In this document: positions 17,655 to 26,554 of the stretch, in pieces | How the letters are laid out: every line of letters begins with the position of its first letter | Position numbering within the stretch: position 1 is the first letter of the stretch | Assembly (NCBI GenBank): GCA_038527215.1 | Contig: JBCBGC010000030.1 | Location: 1 to 62,630 of the forward strand | DNA length: 62,630 bases | DNA from: JAWPMV01 sp038527215 | GTDB lineage: Bacteria; Bacteroidota; Bacteroidia; J057 | Direction of reading: 5' to 3' | Program-made: the position numbers and the translations under genes | Notes under the pieces: generated by a model | The model's input: the letters and a program-made list of their open reading frames with translations, nothing else | What the model was told of the DNA's origin: nothing | The model's database searches: none

Positions 17655-19262
17655 ATGTCTGACACTACTACTTCTACCCTCACCAAGGAAGGCCCGAATA
17701 TGCGCCTTTTTTGGGGGTCATTTATTGCCCTGGTGGCGACAGCCTTCGGCTTTATTTTGCGCGCCCTGGTTATTGGGGACTGGCAGGTCGAATACGGCTT
17801 TTCCGGAACCCAGGTGGGAACCCTGACGGGTGTAGGGCTTTGGCCTTTTGCCATCAGTATCGTTCTCTTTAGCCTGGTGATTGATCGCCTCGGCTATAAA
17901 AACGTCCTCTATTTTGCCTTTGGGGCACATATCGTGTCGGCAATTTTGACCATTAGTGCGGCAGGCATGGATCCGGAGACAGGCTATACCATGCTATACT
18001 GGGGTACCTTTATTGTGGCCCTGGGTAATGGTGCCATCGAAGCAGCCGTGAATCCCATTGTGGCCACCATGTTTTCTGAGAACAAAACCAAGTGGCTCAA
18101 CATTCTGCACGCCGGCTGGGCTGCAGGTCTGGTGCTGGGGGGGATCCTCGCGCTGATGATGGGAGCCGGTATCGCGGCAGACGGTTCCCTGGTGAGTGGC
18201 TGGTTTGGTGCGGGAAGCCTCTGGCAATGGAAAATAGGCCTCATCCTCCTGCCGACCCTGGCTTACGGATATATGCTATTCTCCGAAACCTTCCCCGTAC
18301 AGGAGCGAGTCAAAGCGGGTGTTTCCTATAAAGATATGCTCAAGGAATTGGGCGTAGGAGGTGCGGCGATTATCATCACCCTCATGGTACTCAATTTAGG
18401 CGAGGTGTTTGGTTGGCCGCTGGGCGCTAGCCTGACGGTGATTGCCGCCTTGACCATTGCTTATGGATACTTTGTGCCGGCCTTGGGACAACCCTTATTG
18501 ATCGTCCTGATGCTGATCATGATTCCGCTGGCCATTACCGAGCTGGGCACAGATAGTTGGATTTCCGAATTGATGGGACCAGCCATGGACTCCATCGGTC
18601 TCCAGGCTGGTTGGGTGTTGGTTTACACCTCCTTTATCATGATGGTGCTGCGATTCTTTGCGGGCTCCATCGTACACAGGATTTCGCCATTAGGGCTGCT
18701 AGCTCTTAGTTCGCTGATTGCGGCCATCGGTCTGTATACGCTTTCCGGTGCCAGTGCAGCCGGCTTGGCTATTCTGGCTGGTGCGACCATTTTTGCCTTT
18801 GGCAAGGCCTTTTTCTGGCCGACTATGCTGGGCGTGGTGGCTGAGCAATTCCCACGAGGCGGAGCCCTAACCCTGAATGTCATCGCCGGGGTAGGTATGA
18901 TTGCCGCAGGGGTGGTAGGTACCGTTTTGATCGGTAACATCCAAGACCGCGCCTTACAGGCAGAGGTAACGAAGGTAAATTCTGAAGCGGTTACCCAGTA
19001 TTTTACTGAACCGCAGTCCAGTATTTTTGGCGATTATAATAAGCTCAATGCGGAAGCCCTGGCTGCCAGCGGCAGCGAGGAAATCAAAGCGCAGGTCGAA
19101 ACTGCTACGGAGAATTCCAAAACGAGTGCCCTGGCTACCGTGGCCTGGTTCCCGATTGTCATGTTTATTGGCTTTGCGCTGCTGATCGCTTATTTCAATA
19201 CCCGGGGTGGTTACAAAGCGAAGTCCCTGGTAGAGGAAAAATCAGCTGAAGTGAAGGCTTAA
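17655..19262 (+). CDS. MFS transporter
   Basis: The 535-residue protein has about twelve hydrophobic helices, an MFS-type loop between helices 2 and 3 (LVIDRLGYKNVLY), and a Trp/Gly-rich helix 5 (ILHAGWAAGLVLGGIL). A hydrophilic segment near residues 425-485 lies before the last helix and lengthens the protein relative to the usual 400-450 residues. The gene follows the sugar-enzyme cluster on the same strand with a 122-base gap and is closed by a strong hairpin. It probably imports the substrate of that pathway, by context. Confidence 0.88.
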   Translation: MSDTTTSTLTKEGPNMRLFWGSFIALVATAFGFILRALVIGDWQVEYGFSGTQVGTLTGVGLWPFAISIVLFSLVIDRLGYKNVLYFAFGAHIVSAILTISAAGMDPETGYTMLYWGTFIVALGNGAIEAAVNPIVATMFSENKTKWLNILHAGWAAGLVLGGILALMMGAGIAADGSLVSGWFGAGSLWQWKIGLILLPTLAYGYMLFSETFPVQERVKAGVSYKDMLKELGVGGAAIIITLMVLNLGEVFGWPLGASLTVIAALTIAYGYFVPALGQPLLIVLMLIMIPLAITELGTDSWISELMGPAMDSIGLQAGWVLVYTSFIMMVLRFFAGSIVHRISPLGLLALSSLIAAIGLYTLSGASAAGLAILAGATIFAFGKAFFWPTMLGVVAEQFPRGGALTLNVIAGVGMIAAGVVGTVLIGNIQDRALQAEVTKVNSEAVTQYFTEPQSSIFGDYNKLNAEALAASGSEEIKAQVETATENSKTSALATVAWFPIVMFIGFALLIAYFNTRGGYKAKSLVEEKSAEVKA

Positions 19263-19286
19263 TCGTATATTGCCATCCGACTCACA

Positions 19287-20990
19287 TTATCTCGCGTCCG
19301 GCCCTTTTGGGTCGGGCGCATTTTTGTAGGGATAAACGGGAAAGCGTAAGGTGTCTGATAGCATGCCTTCCCGGGGCAGAATGGTCAAAGGGCCGCTGGC
19401 GGGCGTGCCTTTTTCCCGAATAAAATCCTTCATAACGGGCCACAAAGCCTCAAAATGCGGCGATTCGGGATGCATCGCAATCTGCAAAGGATAGTAAAGC
19501 TCCAGGCTGCCGATGCTGTGATAGCCTGCTGCTTGCAAGGCTTGGAGATATTGAAGCTGAGCGGCTTCATTCAGCGGTCCGTGGGTATTCCGACCCGGTT
19601 GCCAGTAAGGGGAAGCGCTGCCTCTTCCCAGGACGATGAGATCCGGACGTTCTTCCAGAATGATGGCAGCCATGCGCTCGGCTCTCTTGGTTTGGCTGGC
19701 TTCCTGGAATAAATGGGCAATCCGCATCTCGGTGAGACCGTTGGGGTCGATCAGGACCGCATGTGAGCCGTAGGCGAAGCCTCCCACATCGCCAAAGACG
19801 ACTTTTACCTGCTCGATCTCTGCGACTTTTTTCCGTAAATCCTTCCCCCATTCGATGTATAAATGTGTGTTCATCACCTGATCCGTTTTGGGAAAAAACT
19901 GCCAGGGTTTTTGCTGGTATCGCGGGATCAGGATGAGGGAAAAAAGGAGGGTGGTCAATAAAAGCCAGGGCCTTTTTTTTCGAAAAAAAGTGCGCTCTTC
20001 GCTCCGCTTCATCACCAACCCAAGCAAGGCTACCCATCCCAAAAAGATAGGACCAAGTAAATACCTGAATCCGAGCCCTACCAGAGGATCGGTCAACACA
20101 ATGGCTATCCCCTGCCCCAGACACACGAGCAGCAGCAGGGGAAGAAAAGGCTTTTGCCAGAGGCTTTTTTTCCAGGAAAGAAGCCCGATTCCCAGGGGTA
20201 GGAAAAAATAAGCGACCAAGGCATCTAATACGTAGTAGGCTCCCGGAAAAAGGGCCGGTTGGATTTTGCGATAAAAAGCCGTGGGGAAGTAATCCCCAAA
20301 ATACCAGCTTTTCCAGAGGTGATAGCTGCCCAGGATGAGGAGGCCCACGCCCCCCCAGCTTAGCAGAGATATTTTTGTAGAACTTTTTTTCAGGACAAAA
20401 AGACTTACCAAGCCCAGGGCCAGGATGCTTTCCGGACGAATCAAGTAGCTTAGCACAGCCCACCCCATGAGCCAGCCAGCTAAGCGCTTTTTTTCTTCGG
20501 ACAAAAGCAGGCGGTGAGCGGTGTCCAAAAACCCCATTAAGGCCCATAGCCCCACATAGCTTTCTAGTCCCGTACCCAGGAGAGTGCCTGCGTGAACGTC
20601 TGCCGCTCCATACATCAGGCCGAGACAGGCTGTGGCGGTTAACCGCTGCGCTGGGGGAATAAAGCCCTCGCGTACCAGCATGCGAATCCCAAAATAGATG
20701 CTGCCAAGTAGGGCGAGCAAATTGGTGAGGATGGCCACCTGCAGGAGGTTGCTGCCCATGGCTTCGAATGGCGTCAGGAAAAGGAGATATAGCAAACTGG
20801 TTACCCCTTCGGAAGGAATACCGCGACGATCGTAAGCAATGCCATGTCCTGCCACCAGGTTGTAGGCATAGTTGAAATAGATGAGCGTATCGTCCAGGGC
20901 AATGACCGCTACCAGCCCCAGGAAGCAGGCAGTCAGACCCAGCCATATCGCCAGGCTAATCCAGGTGGATGAAGAAGGGCTTCGCATCAT
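19287..20990 (-). CDS. Polytopic membrane protein, GT-C glycosyltransferase-like
   Basis: The 567-residue protein has roughly ten to eleven hydrophobic helices followed by a soluble C-terminal domain (from about residue 360). Near the N-terminus it carries DDTLIYFNYAYNLVAGHG and SEGVTSLLYLL, which match the acidic first loop (DDxxIxxRYAxNLxxGxG ... EGYTSPLW) of GT-C glycosyltransferases that use polyprenyl-phosphate sugars. The C-terminal domain (VVFGDVGGFAYGSHAVLIDPNG) is typical of the same group. The sugar and acceptor are unknown. The gene is preceded by a strong hairpin and seems to stand alone. Confidence 0.78.
   Translation of the reverse strand: MMRSPSSSTWISLAIWLGLTACFLGLVAVIALDDTLIYFNYAYNLVAGHGIAYDRRGIPSEGVTSLLYLLFLTPFEAMGSNLLQVAILTNLLALLGSIYFGIRMLVREGFIPPAQRLTATACLGLMYGAADVHAGTLLGTGLESYVGLWALMGFLDTAHRLLLSEEKKRLAGWLMGWAVLSYLIRPESILALGLVSLFVLKKSSTKISLLSWGGVGLLILGSYHLWKSWYFGDYFPTAFYRKIQPALFPGAYYVLDALVAYFFLPLGIGLLSWKKSLWQKPFLPLLLLVCLGQGIAIVLTDPLVGLGFRYLLGPIFLGWVALLGLVMKRSEERTFFRKKRPWLLLTTLLFSLILIPRYQQKPWQFFPKTDQVMNTHLYIEWGKDLRKKVAEIEQVKVVFGDVGGFAYGSHAVLIDPNGLTEMRIAHLFQEASQTKRAERMAAIILEERPDLIVLGRGSASPYWQPGRNTHGPLNEAAQLQYLQALQAAGYHSIGSLELYYPLQIAMHPESPHFEALWPVMKDFIREKGTPASGPLTILPREGMLSDTLRFPVYPYKNAPDPKGPDAR
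19294..19325 (+). terminator. Rho-independent terminator after the MFS gene
   Basis: An 11-bp GC-rich stem (19294-19304 with 19309-19319, two G-U pairs) closes a TTTT loop and is followed by ATTTTT. It overlaps the last codons of the convergent membrane-protein gene. Confidence 0.85.
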
Positions 20991-20995
20991 ACGAA

Positions 20996-21025
20996 TGTAG
21001 CGCTGCGGAACCCCACAGCGCTACA
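20996..21025. repeat. Perfect hairpin before the GT-C-like gene
   Basis: TGTAGCGCTG (20996-21005) pairs perfectly with CAGCGCTACA (21016-21025). It lies between the aldehyde dehydrogenase stop and the GT-C-like start on the minus strand, just upstream of that start. No T-run follows, so it may act as a processing or regulatory hairpin rather than a classical terminator. Confidence 0.55.
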
Positions 21026-21071
21026 ATGATGTCGATTTTATTTGACACTCGCCTCCCGGCGAGCCATTCTT

Positions 21072-22511
21072 TTAGAGATTCTTGACCGCCATGCGGATTA
21101 GGTTGACCACTTTATTGGTATAAGGCGGATAAAAGGGTTTTAGGGTACCATAGACCTGGTGCAGCACACTCCGCTCGTGGGAGAATTCCTTAAACCCAGC
21201 TTCTCCACCAGATTTCCCAATGCCGGAATTATTGACTCCGCCAAAAGGCAGACTGGGATGGCTAAAATGGATCAGGGTGTCATTGATCACGGCATCGCCG
21301 GAGAGGACGGAGGACATGAAATAATCCGCATTCTTTTTATTCCGCGCCATGACATACATACTCAGGGGACGTTCTTTCCCATTGATAATCCGCAGCGCCT
21401 CATCCTTGTCGGAATATGTCATCATCGGAAGGACGGGCCCAAAAATCTCCTCCTGCATGATCTTCATGTCATCGGTGACTTCGGTCATCAGGGTGGGCGC
21501 GATGAAGTTTTCGCTTTCGTCCATCTGTCCGCCAAAGGCTACATTGGCTCCATTTTCCACGGCTTCTTCTACCAGGCCTTTGATGCGGTTAAAATGGCGG
21601 GCATTGACGATGCGGCTATAAGAATCAGAGTTTTGAACCTCCTCGCCTGCGCCGAACATTTTTTCCATGGCCGCCTGATAATGCTGCTTGAAGGCATCCT
21701 GATGTTTTTCGTGGACCAGGACGTAATCAGGGGCAATACAGGTCTGACCATTATTCAGGGTTTTTCCCCAGGCCACTTTCTCTGCGGCGTCTTTTACTTT
21801 GGCACTTTCGTCTACAATGACGGGAGACTTCCCGCCCAGCTCCAGGGTAACCGAAGTCAGGTGTTCTGCGGCGGCTTTCATCACGATTTTCCCTACCTGA
21901 GGGCTTCCGGTAAAGAAGATATGGTTGAATGGCAGGGCTAATAAGGCTTGCGCGACTTCCACGTCTCCTTCTACCAAACAGACCTCCTGCGGCTCAAATA
22001 ATTCTTCAATCATCTTCCGCATCAAAGCCGAAGTATGGGGCGTCATTTCCGAGGGCTTCAGAATGGCCGTGTTGCCCGCTGCGATGGCTGAGATCAGTGG
22101 GCCGATGGTTAGGTTGAACGGATAGTTCCAGGGAGAGATGATCAGGCTCGTGCCTTTGGGCTCGGGGACGATTTTGGAGGAAGTACCCGGCAACACCAGC
22201 GGCATGGAAACCCGTTTGGGCTTCATCCATTTTTTCAAATGGCGCATGGTGTGTTTGGCCTCCAGCTTGATCACCAGAATTTCGCTCAAAAGCGTCTCGG
22301 CGGTGGTCTTCTGAAAGTCTTTTTGCAAGGCTTCCTGGATCTCCTCTATATGTGACATGGTGTAGTCCAGGAGCTTTTTGATTTTGGCTTTGCGTTGCTT
22401 GTGGGTGGTCGGAACCAACTGCGGAGCAAAGGCTTGTTGTTGCGCAAAGAGCGCTTGTATTTCTTCTTTGGTAGCGGAATTGGCCGCTTTGGGAATCGTC
22501 AGCGTTGCCAT
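21072..22511 (-). CDS. Aldehyde dehydrogenase (class 3-like)
   Basis: The 479-residue protein shows the complete ALDH active site: ISPWNYPFNLTIGPL for cofactor binding, FTGSPQVGKIVM, the general base Glu in LELGGKSPVIV, the nucleophilic Cys in NGQTCIAPDYVL, and EEIFGPVLPMM. The short N-terminus and a C-terminal hydrophobic stretch (FYPPYTNKVVNLIRMAVKNL) fit the fatty-aldehyde (ALDH3-like) branch, which oxidises medium and long-chain aldehydes to acids. It precedes the GT-C-like gene and follows a quinone-oxidoreductase-like gene on the same strand; the 71-base gap allows co-transcription with the latter. Confidence 0.93.
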   Translation of the reverse strand: MATLTIPKAANSATKEEIQALFAQQQAFAPQLVPTTHKQRKAKIKKLLDYTMSHIEEIQEALQKDFQKTTAETLLSEILVIKLEAKHTMRHLKKWMKPKRVSMPLVLPGTSSKIVPEPKGTSLIISPWNYPFNLTIGPLISAIAAGNTAILKPSEMTPHTSALMRKMIEELFEPQEVCLVEGDVEVAQALLALPFNHIFFTGSPQVGKIVMKAAAEHLTSVTLELGGKSPVIVDESAKVKDAAEKVAWGKTLNNGQTCIAPDYVLVHEKHQDAFKQHYQAAMEKMFGAGEEVQNSDSYSRIVNARHFNRIKGLVEEAVENGANVAFGGQMDESENFIAPTLMTEVTDDMKIMQEEIFGPVLPMMTYSDKDEALRIINGKERPLSMYVMARNKKNADYFMSSVLSGDAVINDTLIHFSHPSLPFGGVNNSGIGKSGGEAGFKEFSHERSVLHQVYGTLKPFYPPYTNKVVNLIRMAVKNL

Positions 22512-22582
22512 AAGCGTAGTCCTTATTGTCAGGGAAAGTTTATGCTATAATGTACAAAAAATCCGCAGGAGATGCAGCCTGT

Positions 22583-23563
22583 TTAGGCTGTGGGCACCAA
22601 TACGAGCTTACCCCGCACTTTGCGATGGAGCATTTCGTAGAGGGCTTCTGAAGCCTTTTCCAGGGGATAGGTCCCATGAATGTGAGGCTTGAGTTTGCCC
22701 TGAGCAAACCACTGCAGCATCTGCATGAAGTTGCCCATGTTCTGCTGGGGAAAGCGCTGGGCAAAAGCGCCCCAGAAAACGCCCACTACCTGACAGCCCT
22801 TGAGCAAGGGTAAGTTCAGGGGAATCTTCGGAATATCTCCGGCAGCGAAGCCGATCACCAAATATCGGCCTTCCCAAGCCATGCCCCTCAGAGCAGCTTC
22901 GGAATATTTCCCGCCTACCGGATCATATACAACATCCACGCCTTTGCCTTCGGTAATCTCTTTGATCCTAGCCTTCAGATCTTCGTCATTATAGAGGATG
23001 GTTTCGTCGGCTCCGTATTCCTTACAGAGGTCTAGTTTTTCCTGGGTAGAAGCCGCAGCAATTACTTTGGCGCCCAGCAGCTTGCCGATTTCTACGGCGG
23101 TGAGGCCTACGCCACCCGCTGCGCCCAGCACCAGCAGGGTTTCTCCTTCCTTGATCTTGGCGCGATCTACTAAAGCATGGTACGAGGTCCCGTAGGTCAT
23201 GCTAAAGCCGGCGGCCTGCACAAAGTCCATCCCAGGAGGAATGGGGAAGGTGCCGCTGGCATCCGCCAGGGTTTCTTCCGCAAAGCCTCCCCAACCCATG
23301 AGCGAGAAAACGGGTTGCCCTACTGTCAGATGCTTGACCTTTTCTCCGATAGCTTTGACGACTCCCGCTACTTCGCCCCCCGGCGAAAAGGGCATCTCAG
23401 GCTTGAATTGATACTTGCCTTCAATGATCAGGGTATCCGGAAAATTCACCCCACAAGCCTTGACTTCAATCAAGACTTGCTTGGGACCCGGAACCGGAGA
23501 GGGAACTTCTTCCACCACCAGAGATTCTGGCGGACCATATGCTTTACAGAGGACAGCTTTCAT
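22583..23563 (-). CDS. NADPH:quinone oxidoreductase-like MDR enzyme
   Basis: The 326-residue protein is a zinc-free medium-chain dehydrogenase/reductase. It has the N-terminal GroES-like fold (VKACGVNFPDTLIIEGKY, PFSPGGEVAGVV), the NADPH Rossmann motif VLGAAGGVGLTAVEIGKLLG, and VDVVYDPVGG. The Cys and His ligands of zinc alcohol dehydrogenases are absent. Members reduce quinones or enoyl compounds. It may work with the aldehyde dehydrogenase downstream in detoxifying reactive carbonyls; that link is inferred from adjacency only. Confidence 0.9.
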   Translation of the reverse strand: MKAVLCKAYGPPESLVVEEVPSPVPGPKQVLIEVKACGVNFPDTLIIEGKYQFKPEMPFSPGGEVAGVVKAIGEKVKHLTVGQPVFSLMGWGGFAEETLADASGTFPIPPGMDFVQAAGFSMTYGTSYHALVDRAKIKEGETLLVLGAAGGVGLTAVEIGKLLGAKVIAAASTQEKLDLCKEYGADETILYNDEDLKARIKEITEGKGVDVVYDPVGGKYSEAALRGMAWEGRYLVIGFAAGDIPKIPLNLPLLKGCQVVGVFWGAFAQRFPQQNMGNFMQMLQWFAQGKLKPHIHGTYPLEKASEALYEMLHRKVRGKLVLVPTA

Positions 23564-24100
23564 GCGAGTAGAATTTGTTAGGCAAGCATACTAAATTTTT
23601 GGCAGAAATGTAGCATGGCAACGGGAAGCTATGAGGGATGCCCAAGAGCGTAAATGATCAAGAAATCGAAAATGATTCGAAGATTTGCGCAGGTGGATTT
23701 TGTAATGGTCTGCTTATCAGGCGGATAAGTATTTGGATTGCTGGGGGAAGTTTAGGCGGAGTCTACATAAGCTTATTTTTATCATGTTCGGTTAGCTATA
23801 TATGGTAGGCGGCGACTTCCTCTATCTGCCTTCGGTGCTTTCCGTACAGGGTACGCTATCCAATCTCACGTATTCATGGTTGTAAATCTCCCGATTTTGG
23901 AGAGAGCGGGTGAGGTATGTTTGGACGATAGAAAAATTTTTCGATTTTTTTTCGAAAAAAATCATGAAGAACATTTTGGATAGCTGATAGTGAGGGGCTT
24001 ATATGTTTGGGTTTCTTGTAAAGCCGATTTCGGTACGAATCCATCCGTAACTTAGAATAAATGAAAACTTAAAACAGATGATTATATGATGTAAACCTAA
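23564..24100. other. Long AT-rich divergent intergenic region
   Basis: These 537 bases separate the minus-strand oxidoreductase from the plus-strand genes. I see no convincing gene. A near-perfect AT-rich palindrome lies at 23943-23963 (GATTTTTTTTCGAAAAAAATC with one extra base); it could be a bidirectional weak terminator or a structural element. A frame of 27 codons at 23802 is probably chance. Base composition drops here and stays low to about 25.1 kb. Confidence 0.4.
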
Positions 24101-24448
24101 ATGCAAACAGCCATGGAACACAAACCCTACATATTCCCGCTCTTGATAGAGTCTTTTTTCTTACAGATGAAGAGAAAACGTACTCCGATTTTTTTCCAAG
24201 CCCAAAAGCAAAAATTGGTTAAGTCTATGTCTTACAAACACCCAAGCAGACGTTTAATTGGCCAAGAAGGAACGCTTTGTAGAAATCCGTTTTCTGGCCT
24301 GTTCTATGTCCGAGTAAAATCCCAGATCTTTCTGTTCAAAACAGATAAAGATTCTCGACCCTTAGAAGTGAATGATCAAGTAGTAGTAACTGAAGCACTT
24401 CTTTCTAATGTGTTAGTGGTTCGATTCAAGGCCCGCCCAGCCGCCTAG
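24101..24448 (+). CDS. Small OB-fold-like protein (NfeD C-terminal-like)
   Basis: The frame encodes up to 115 residues. The last 60 (LIGQEGTLCRNPFSGLFYVR, then LEVNDQVVVTEALLSNVLVV) follow the beta-strand pattern of the NfeD C-terminal OB fold, where a Gly-rich LIGxxG turn starts the barrel. No membrane helix is present, unlike full NfeD proteins. The start is uncertain: ATG 24101, 24170 or 24227 (MSYKHPSRRLIG) are all in frame, and the basic N-terminal part looks less conserved. A hairpin pair and a small Cys/His-rich gene follow on the same strand. Function is unknown. Confidence 0.55.
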   Translation: MQTAMEHKPYIFPLLIESFFLQMKRKRTPIFFQAQKQKLVKSMSYKHPSRRLIGQEGTLCRNPFSGLFYVRVKSQIFLFKTDKDSRPLEVNDQVVVTEALLSNVLVVRFKARPAA

Positions 24449-24473
24449 CCTACGCTTTCAATCCTATGTTCTC

Positions 24474-24519
24474 GGTTTCAAGGAGAACTTGAAACCCGGC
24501 TCGCTTTGCCTTCAAAGCG
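24474..24519 (+). repeat. Two adjacent hairpins between small genes
   Basis: GGTTTCAAG (24474-24482) pairs perfectly with CTTGAAACC (24488-24496) around a five-base loop. A second hairpin follows at once: CGCTTT (24502-24507) with AAAGCG (24514-24519). A T-run appears about 15 bases further on. The pair lies between the small OB-like gene and the 49-residue gene and could be a terminator or a leader structure for the latter. Confidence 0.5.
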
Positions 24520-24579
24520 GAAGTCATATCTATGTTCTTTTTTTAGTTCGTTTACGTCCAATCAAACTCCAATCAACCA

Positions 24580-24729
24580 ATGTCTTTATCAACCTTCGTC
24601 ATATTCTTTGTGCTCTTTGCGCTTTTTCTTGGAGCACGCAACCCTCCCACTCATGAGCATTGCAGCGGAGGCTGCAATTGTGGGCCTGGTTGCAATGGTC
24701 ATGGCCATCACGGTCCTTATAGATATTAA
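24580..24729 (+). CDS. 49-residue membrane-anchored Cys/His/Gly-rich peptide
   Basis: This small gene was found by reading the frame. It starts at ATG 24580 and ends at TAA 24727-24729. The first 18 residues form a hydrophobic helix (MSLSTFVIFFVLFALFLG) and the rest is polar and metal-ligand rich: THEHCSGGCNCGPGCNGHG followed by HHGPYRY. That gives four Cys and five His in 25 residues, a pattern suited to metal or redox binding at the membrane face. A hairpin with a T-tract follows 33 bases after the stop. I do not recognise the family, but the protein is too structured in composition to be random. Small Cys-rich membrane proteins that accompany iron transporters are a loose analogy; no transporter gene is next to it. 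Confidence 0.62.
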   Translation: MSLSTFVIFFVLFALFLGARNPPTHEHCSGGCNCGPGCNGHGHHGPYRY

Positions 24730-24762
24730 TCTTGTTGAAGCAAAACTTTATTCTTTTACCAG

Positions 24763-24796
24763 AGCTCCCACCAGAAATGGAGGGGGCTTTTGTTTT
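24763..24796 (+). terminator. Probable terminator after the Cys/His-rich gene
   Basis: AGCTCCC (24763-24769) pairs with GGGGGCT (24782-24788, one G-U pair), followed by TTTGTTTT. The stretch from here to 25086 is AT-rich and holds no gene that I can see, apart from a short GGCGT/ACGCC hairpin near 25009-25023. Confidence 0.6.
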
Positions 24797-25086
24797 GGCC
24801 AGCAGGCAAGCCTTTTACACTAGCATAGAAGAGCATGTAAAATGAAAAGTTTGTCGAAAATATATCGAAAAATAAATTATTGAAATAGCCAATATATTCA
24901 TCGTCAGATATATAAATCTTTCGGATCGTTTCTAGATTTTTGTTTAATTTTAACATACTTCTCACGGTAAAAGAATATTTACATGTTCAGTCGAAAAAGC
25001 GGCGTTTTTTACGCCCTGGGCATGATATTGCTGATTTTTTGAGGTGAGAGAGCACGTGTCTGCGCGCGGGGGGGAATGGAAATATC

Positions 25087-26439
25087 ATGCTTTTTGAGTA
25101 TGCATTTTCGACAACATATTTGTTTAATGGCAAATTCAAAATGAGCAGAATGTGTAGGTCATGTGCTAGCCCCCTAAACTCGAGAAATCCTGGAATGGAC
25201 AAAAAGCAGAGGCTGTTGAGAAACTTGAGAAATCGGGAATCCCAACAGGCATTCCGCATTGTCCGAAAGGACCTGTTAGCTGAATATGCGCGCCGCGAAA
25301 TCTCTCCTGCGGGCTTTGCTACCCAGCGACTATGTAGAGTCATCGATAAAAGGGATGGGGAGGACTGGTACAGTCCTTCCATCAGGAACTACTTTATCTT
25401 CAAGATAAGTCAGTACCTGCAGCCTTACTTCAGTTTTTCTAACATTTGTCAGCATGAATTGGTCCGCAAAATAGCGGTGTTGGGAGAGCTTACCATTACG
25501 CTGATGTACCTGGATAATCATGCCCAGGATTTGAAGTACGGTATCCGGGCTGAGGATCAGGTATCCTTGGAAAAAAATCGGGCGGAATATCTGCAGGTGC
25601 GCATGCTGCTTACGCACTGGATAGACCATGAGTTTGATCTCTGGCATGGGGTGATGATCCACCATATGATTGGGGAGTTGTTTACCTATTACAATATGGG
25701 GATGCTCCTGGACGAAGAGACGCTTACTTACGCCTGTTTTGATCAGAACAACCCGGACAACCGACATGAGATTAATGGGGATGTACTGGCTTTCGTTGAC
25801 CTGGAGGAGGAAATGGCGCTGCTGCGCTCCAGCAAGAAAAAATACGGGCAACCTACCCGAACTTCCTACATCGAATTGCTGCTCACCAGGTGCCATTTGA
25901 TGAATGCCCTTTTCTTTCAGCTATTCGCTGAATTATGTGGGAAAATATTTGAGGCTCCTGATGGTGTGCGGGTACGGATTCGAAAGTGGTCTAAGCGGTA
26001 TGGCTTGATGCAGCAACTGGTGAATGACAACATCGATTACTTGCCAAAAGATATGGCTTACCCGACCAATAGTAAGTATAAGGAAGATACCTTTAACGAT
26101 GCCCGCCGGAAATTGGTAACCTTGCCGATCATTACCGCGGCCCACAAGGATGATGTTGCTACCCGCAGACTGATCCGGTACTATCAGGAAAGGGGGTCGG
26201 GGGATAAGTTTTGGAATCCGGTGGAGCAAAAGGAAGCCCTGGCGAATTTGATTTCAGCAGGGGCCCTTAACCATGCCATCCATCTGACGGCAAACTTTAG
26301 CAAAGGGGGTAAAGGGATTTTAAATCCTGCAAACCCTTCCACTGAAACAATGGAGGATATGTTTTCCATGGCCCTCCACAATCAATACTATCAGAGCTAT
26401 TGGGAGGCGAGTAAAAAGAATGGAATTATTCGAAAATAA
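25087..26439 (+). CDS. Divergent polyprenyl-synthetase-fold protein
   Basis: The frame encodes up to 450 residues. Its pattern is that of class I isoprenoid synthases: a first acidic motif at about residues 143-148 (YLDNHAQD, in place of DDxxD, so the second Asp is Asn), a second motif near 313-317 (QQLVNDNIDYLPKD, in place of DDxxD), and the following KLVTLPIITAA that matches the GKxTLPxxxA helix of polyprenyl synthetases. The changes at both metal-binding motifs and the greater length suggest altered chemistry or a non-catalytic role. The start is uncertain (25087, 25141 or 25195; the first 36 residues look unstructured). It is followed by a strong terminator and then by the six-gene signalling-like operon. 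Confidence 0.72.
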   Translation: MLFEYAFSTTYLFNGKFKMSRMCRSCASPLNSRNPGMDKKQRLLRNLRNRESQQAFRIVRKDLLAEYARREISPAGFATQRLCRVIDKRDGEDWYSPSIRNYFIFKISQYLQPYFSFSNICQHELVRKIAVLGELTITLMYLDNHAQDLKYGIRAEDQVSLEKNRAEYLQVRMLLTHWIDHEFDLWHGVMIHHMIGELFTYYNMGMLLDEETLTYACFDQNNPDNRHEINGDVLAFVDLEEEMALLRSSKKKYGQPTRTSYIELLLTRCHLMNALFFQLFAELCGKIFEAPDGVRVRIRKWSKRYGLMQQLVNDNIDYLPKDMAYPTNSKYKEDTFNDARRKLVTLPIITAAHKDDVATRRLIRYYQERGSGDKFWNPVEQKEALANLISAGALNHAIHLTANFSKGGKGILNPANPSTETMEDMFSMALHNQYYQSYWEASKKNGIIRK

Positions 26440-26554
26440 GGCGAAAGTGCCTTATGGTCATATGGATACTTTACTGATAATCAGGACATTGGCAATCAGT
26501 GAAATTTGGGATGTTTGGTGAAAAAGGGGGGTGATTATACCTTATATTAAGAAT

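Noticed and set aside
19567..20946. A 459-codon minus-strand frame within the GT-C-like gene
   Set aside because: It is rich in Pro, Arg and Gly with no membrane or fold pattern; the overlapping frame has the GT-C motifs.
23943..23963. Regulator binding site in the AT-rich palindrome
   Set aside because: It is a simple A/T-run palindrome and could arise by chance in this AT-rich gap; it is noted only within the intergenic entry.
24506..24823. A 105-codon frame over the Cys/His-rich gene
   Set aside because: Its composition is not protein-like, and the 49-codon frame has a clear anchor helix and metal-ligand tail.
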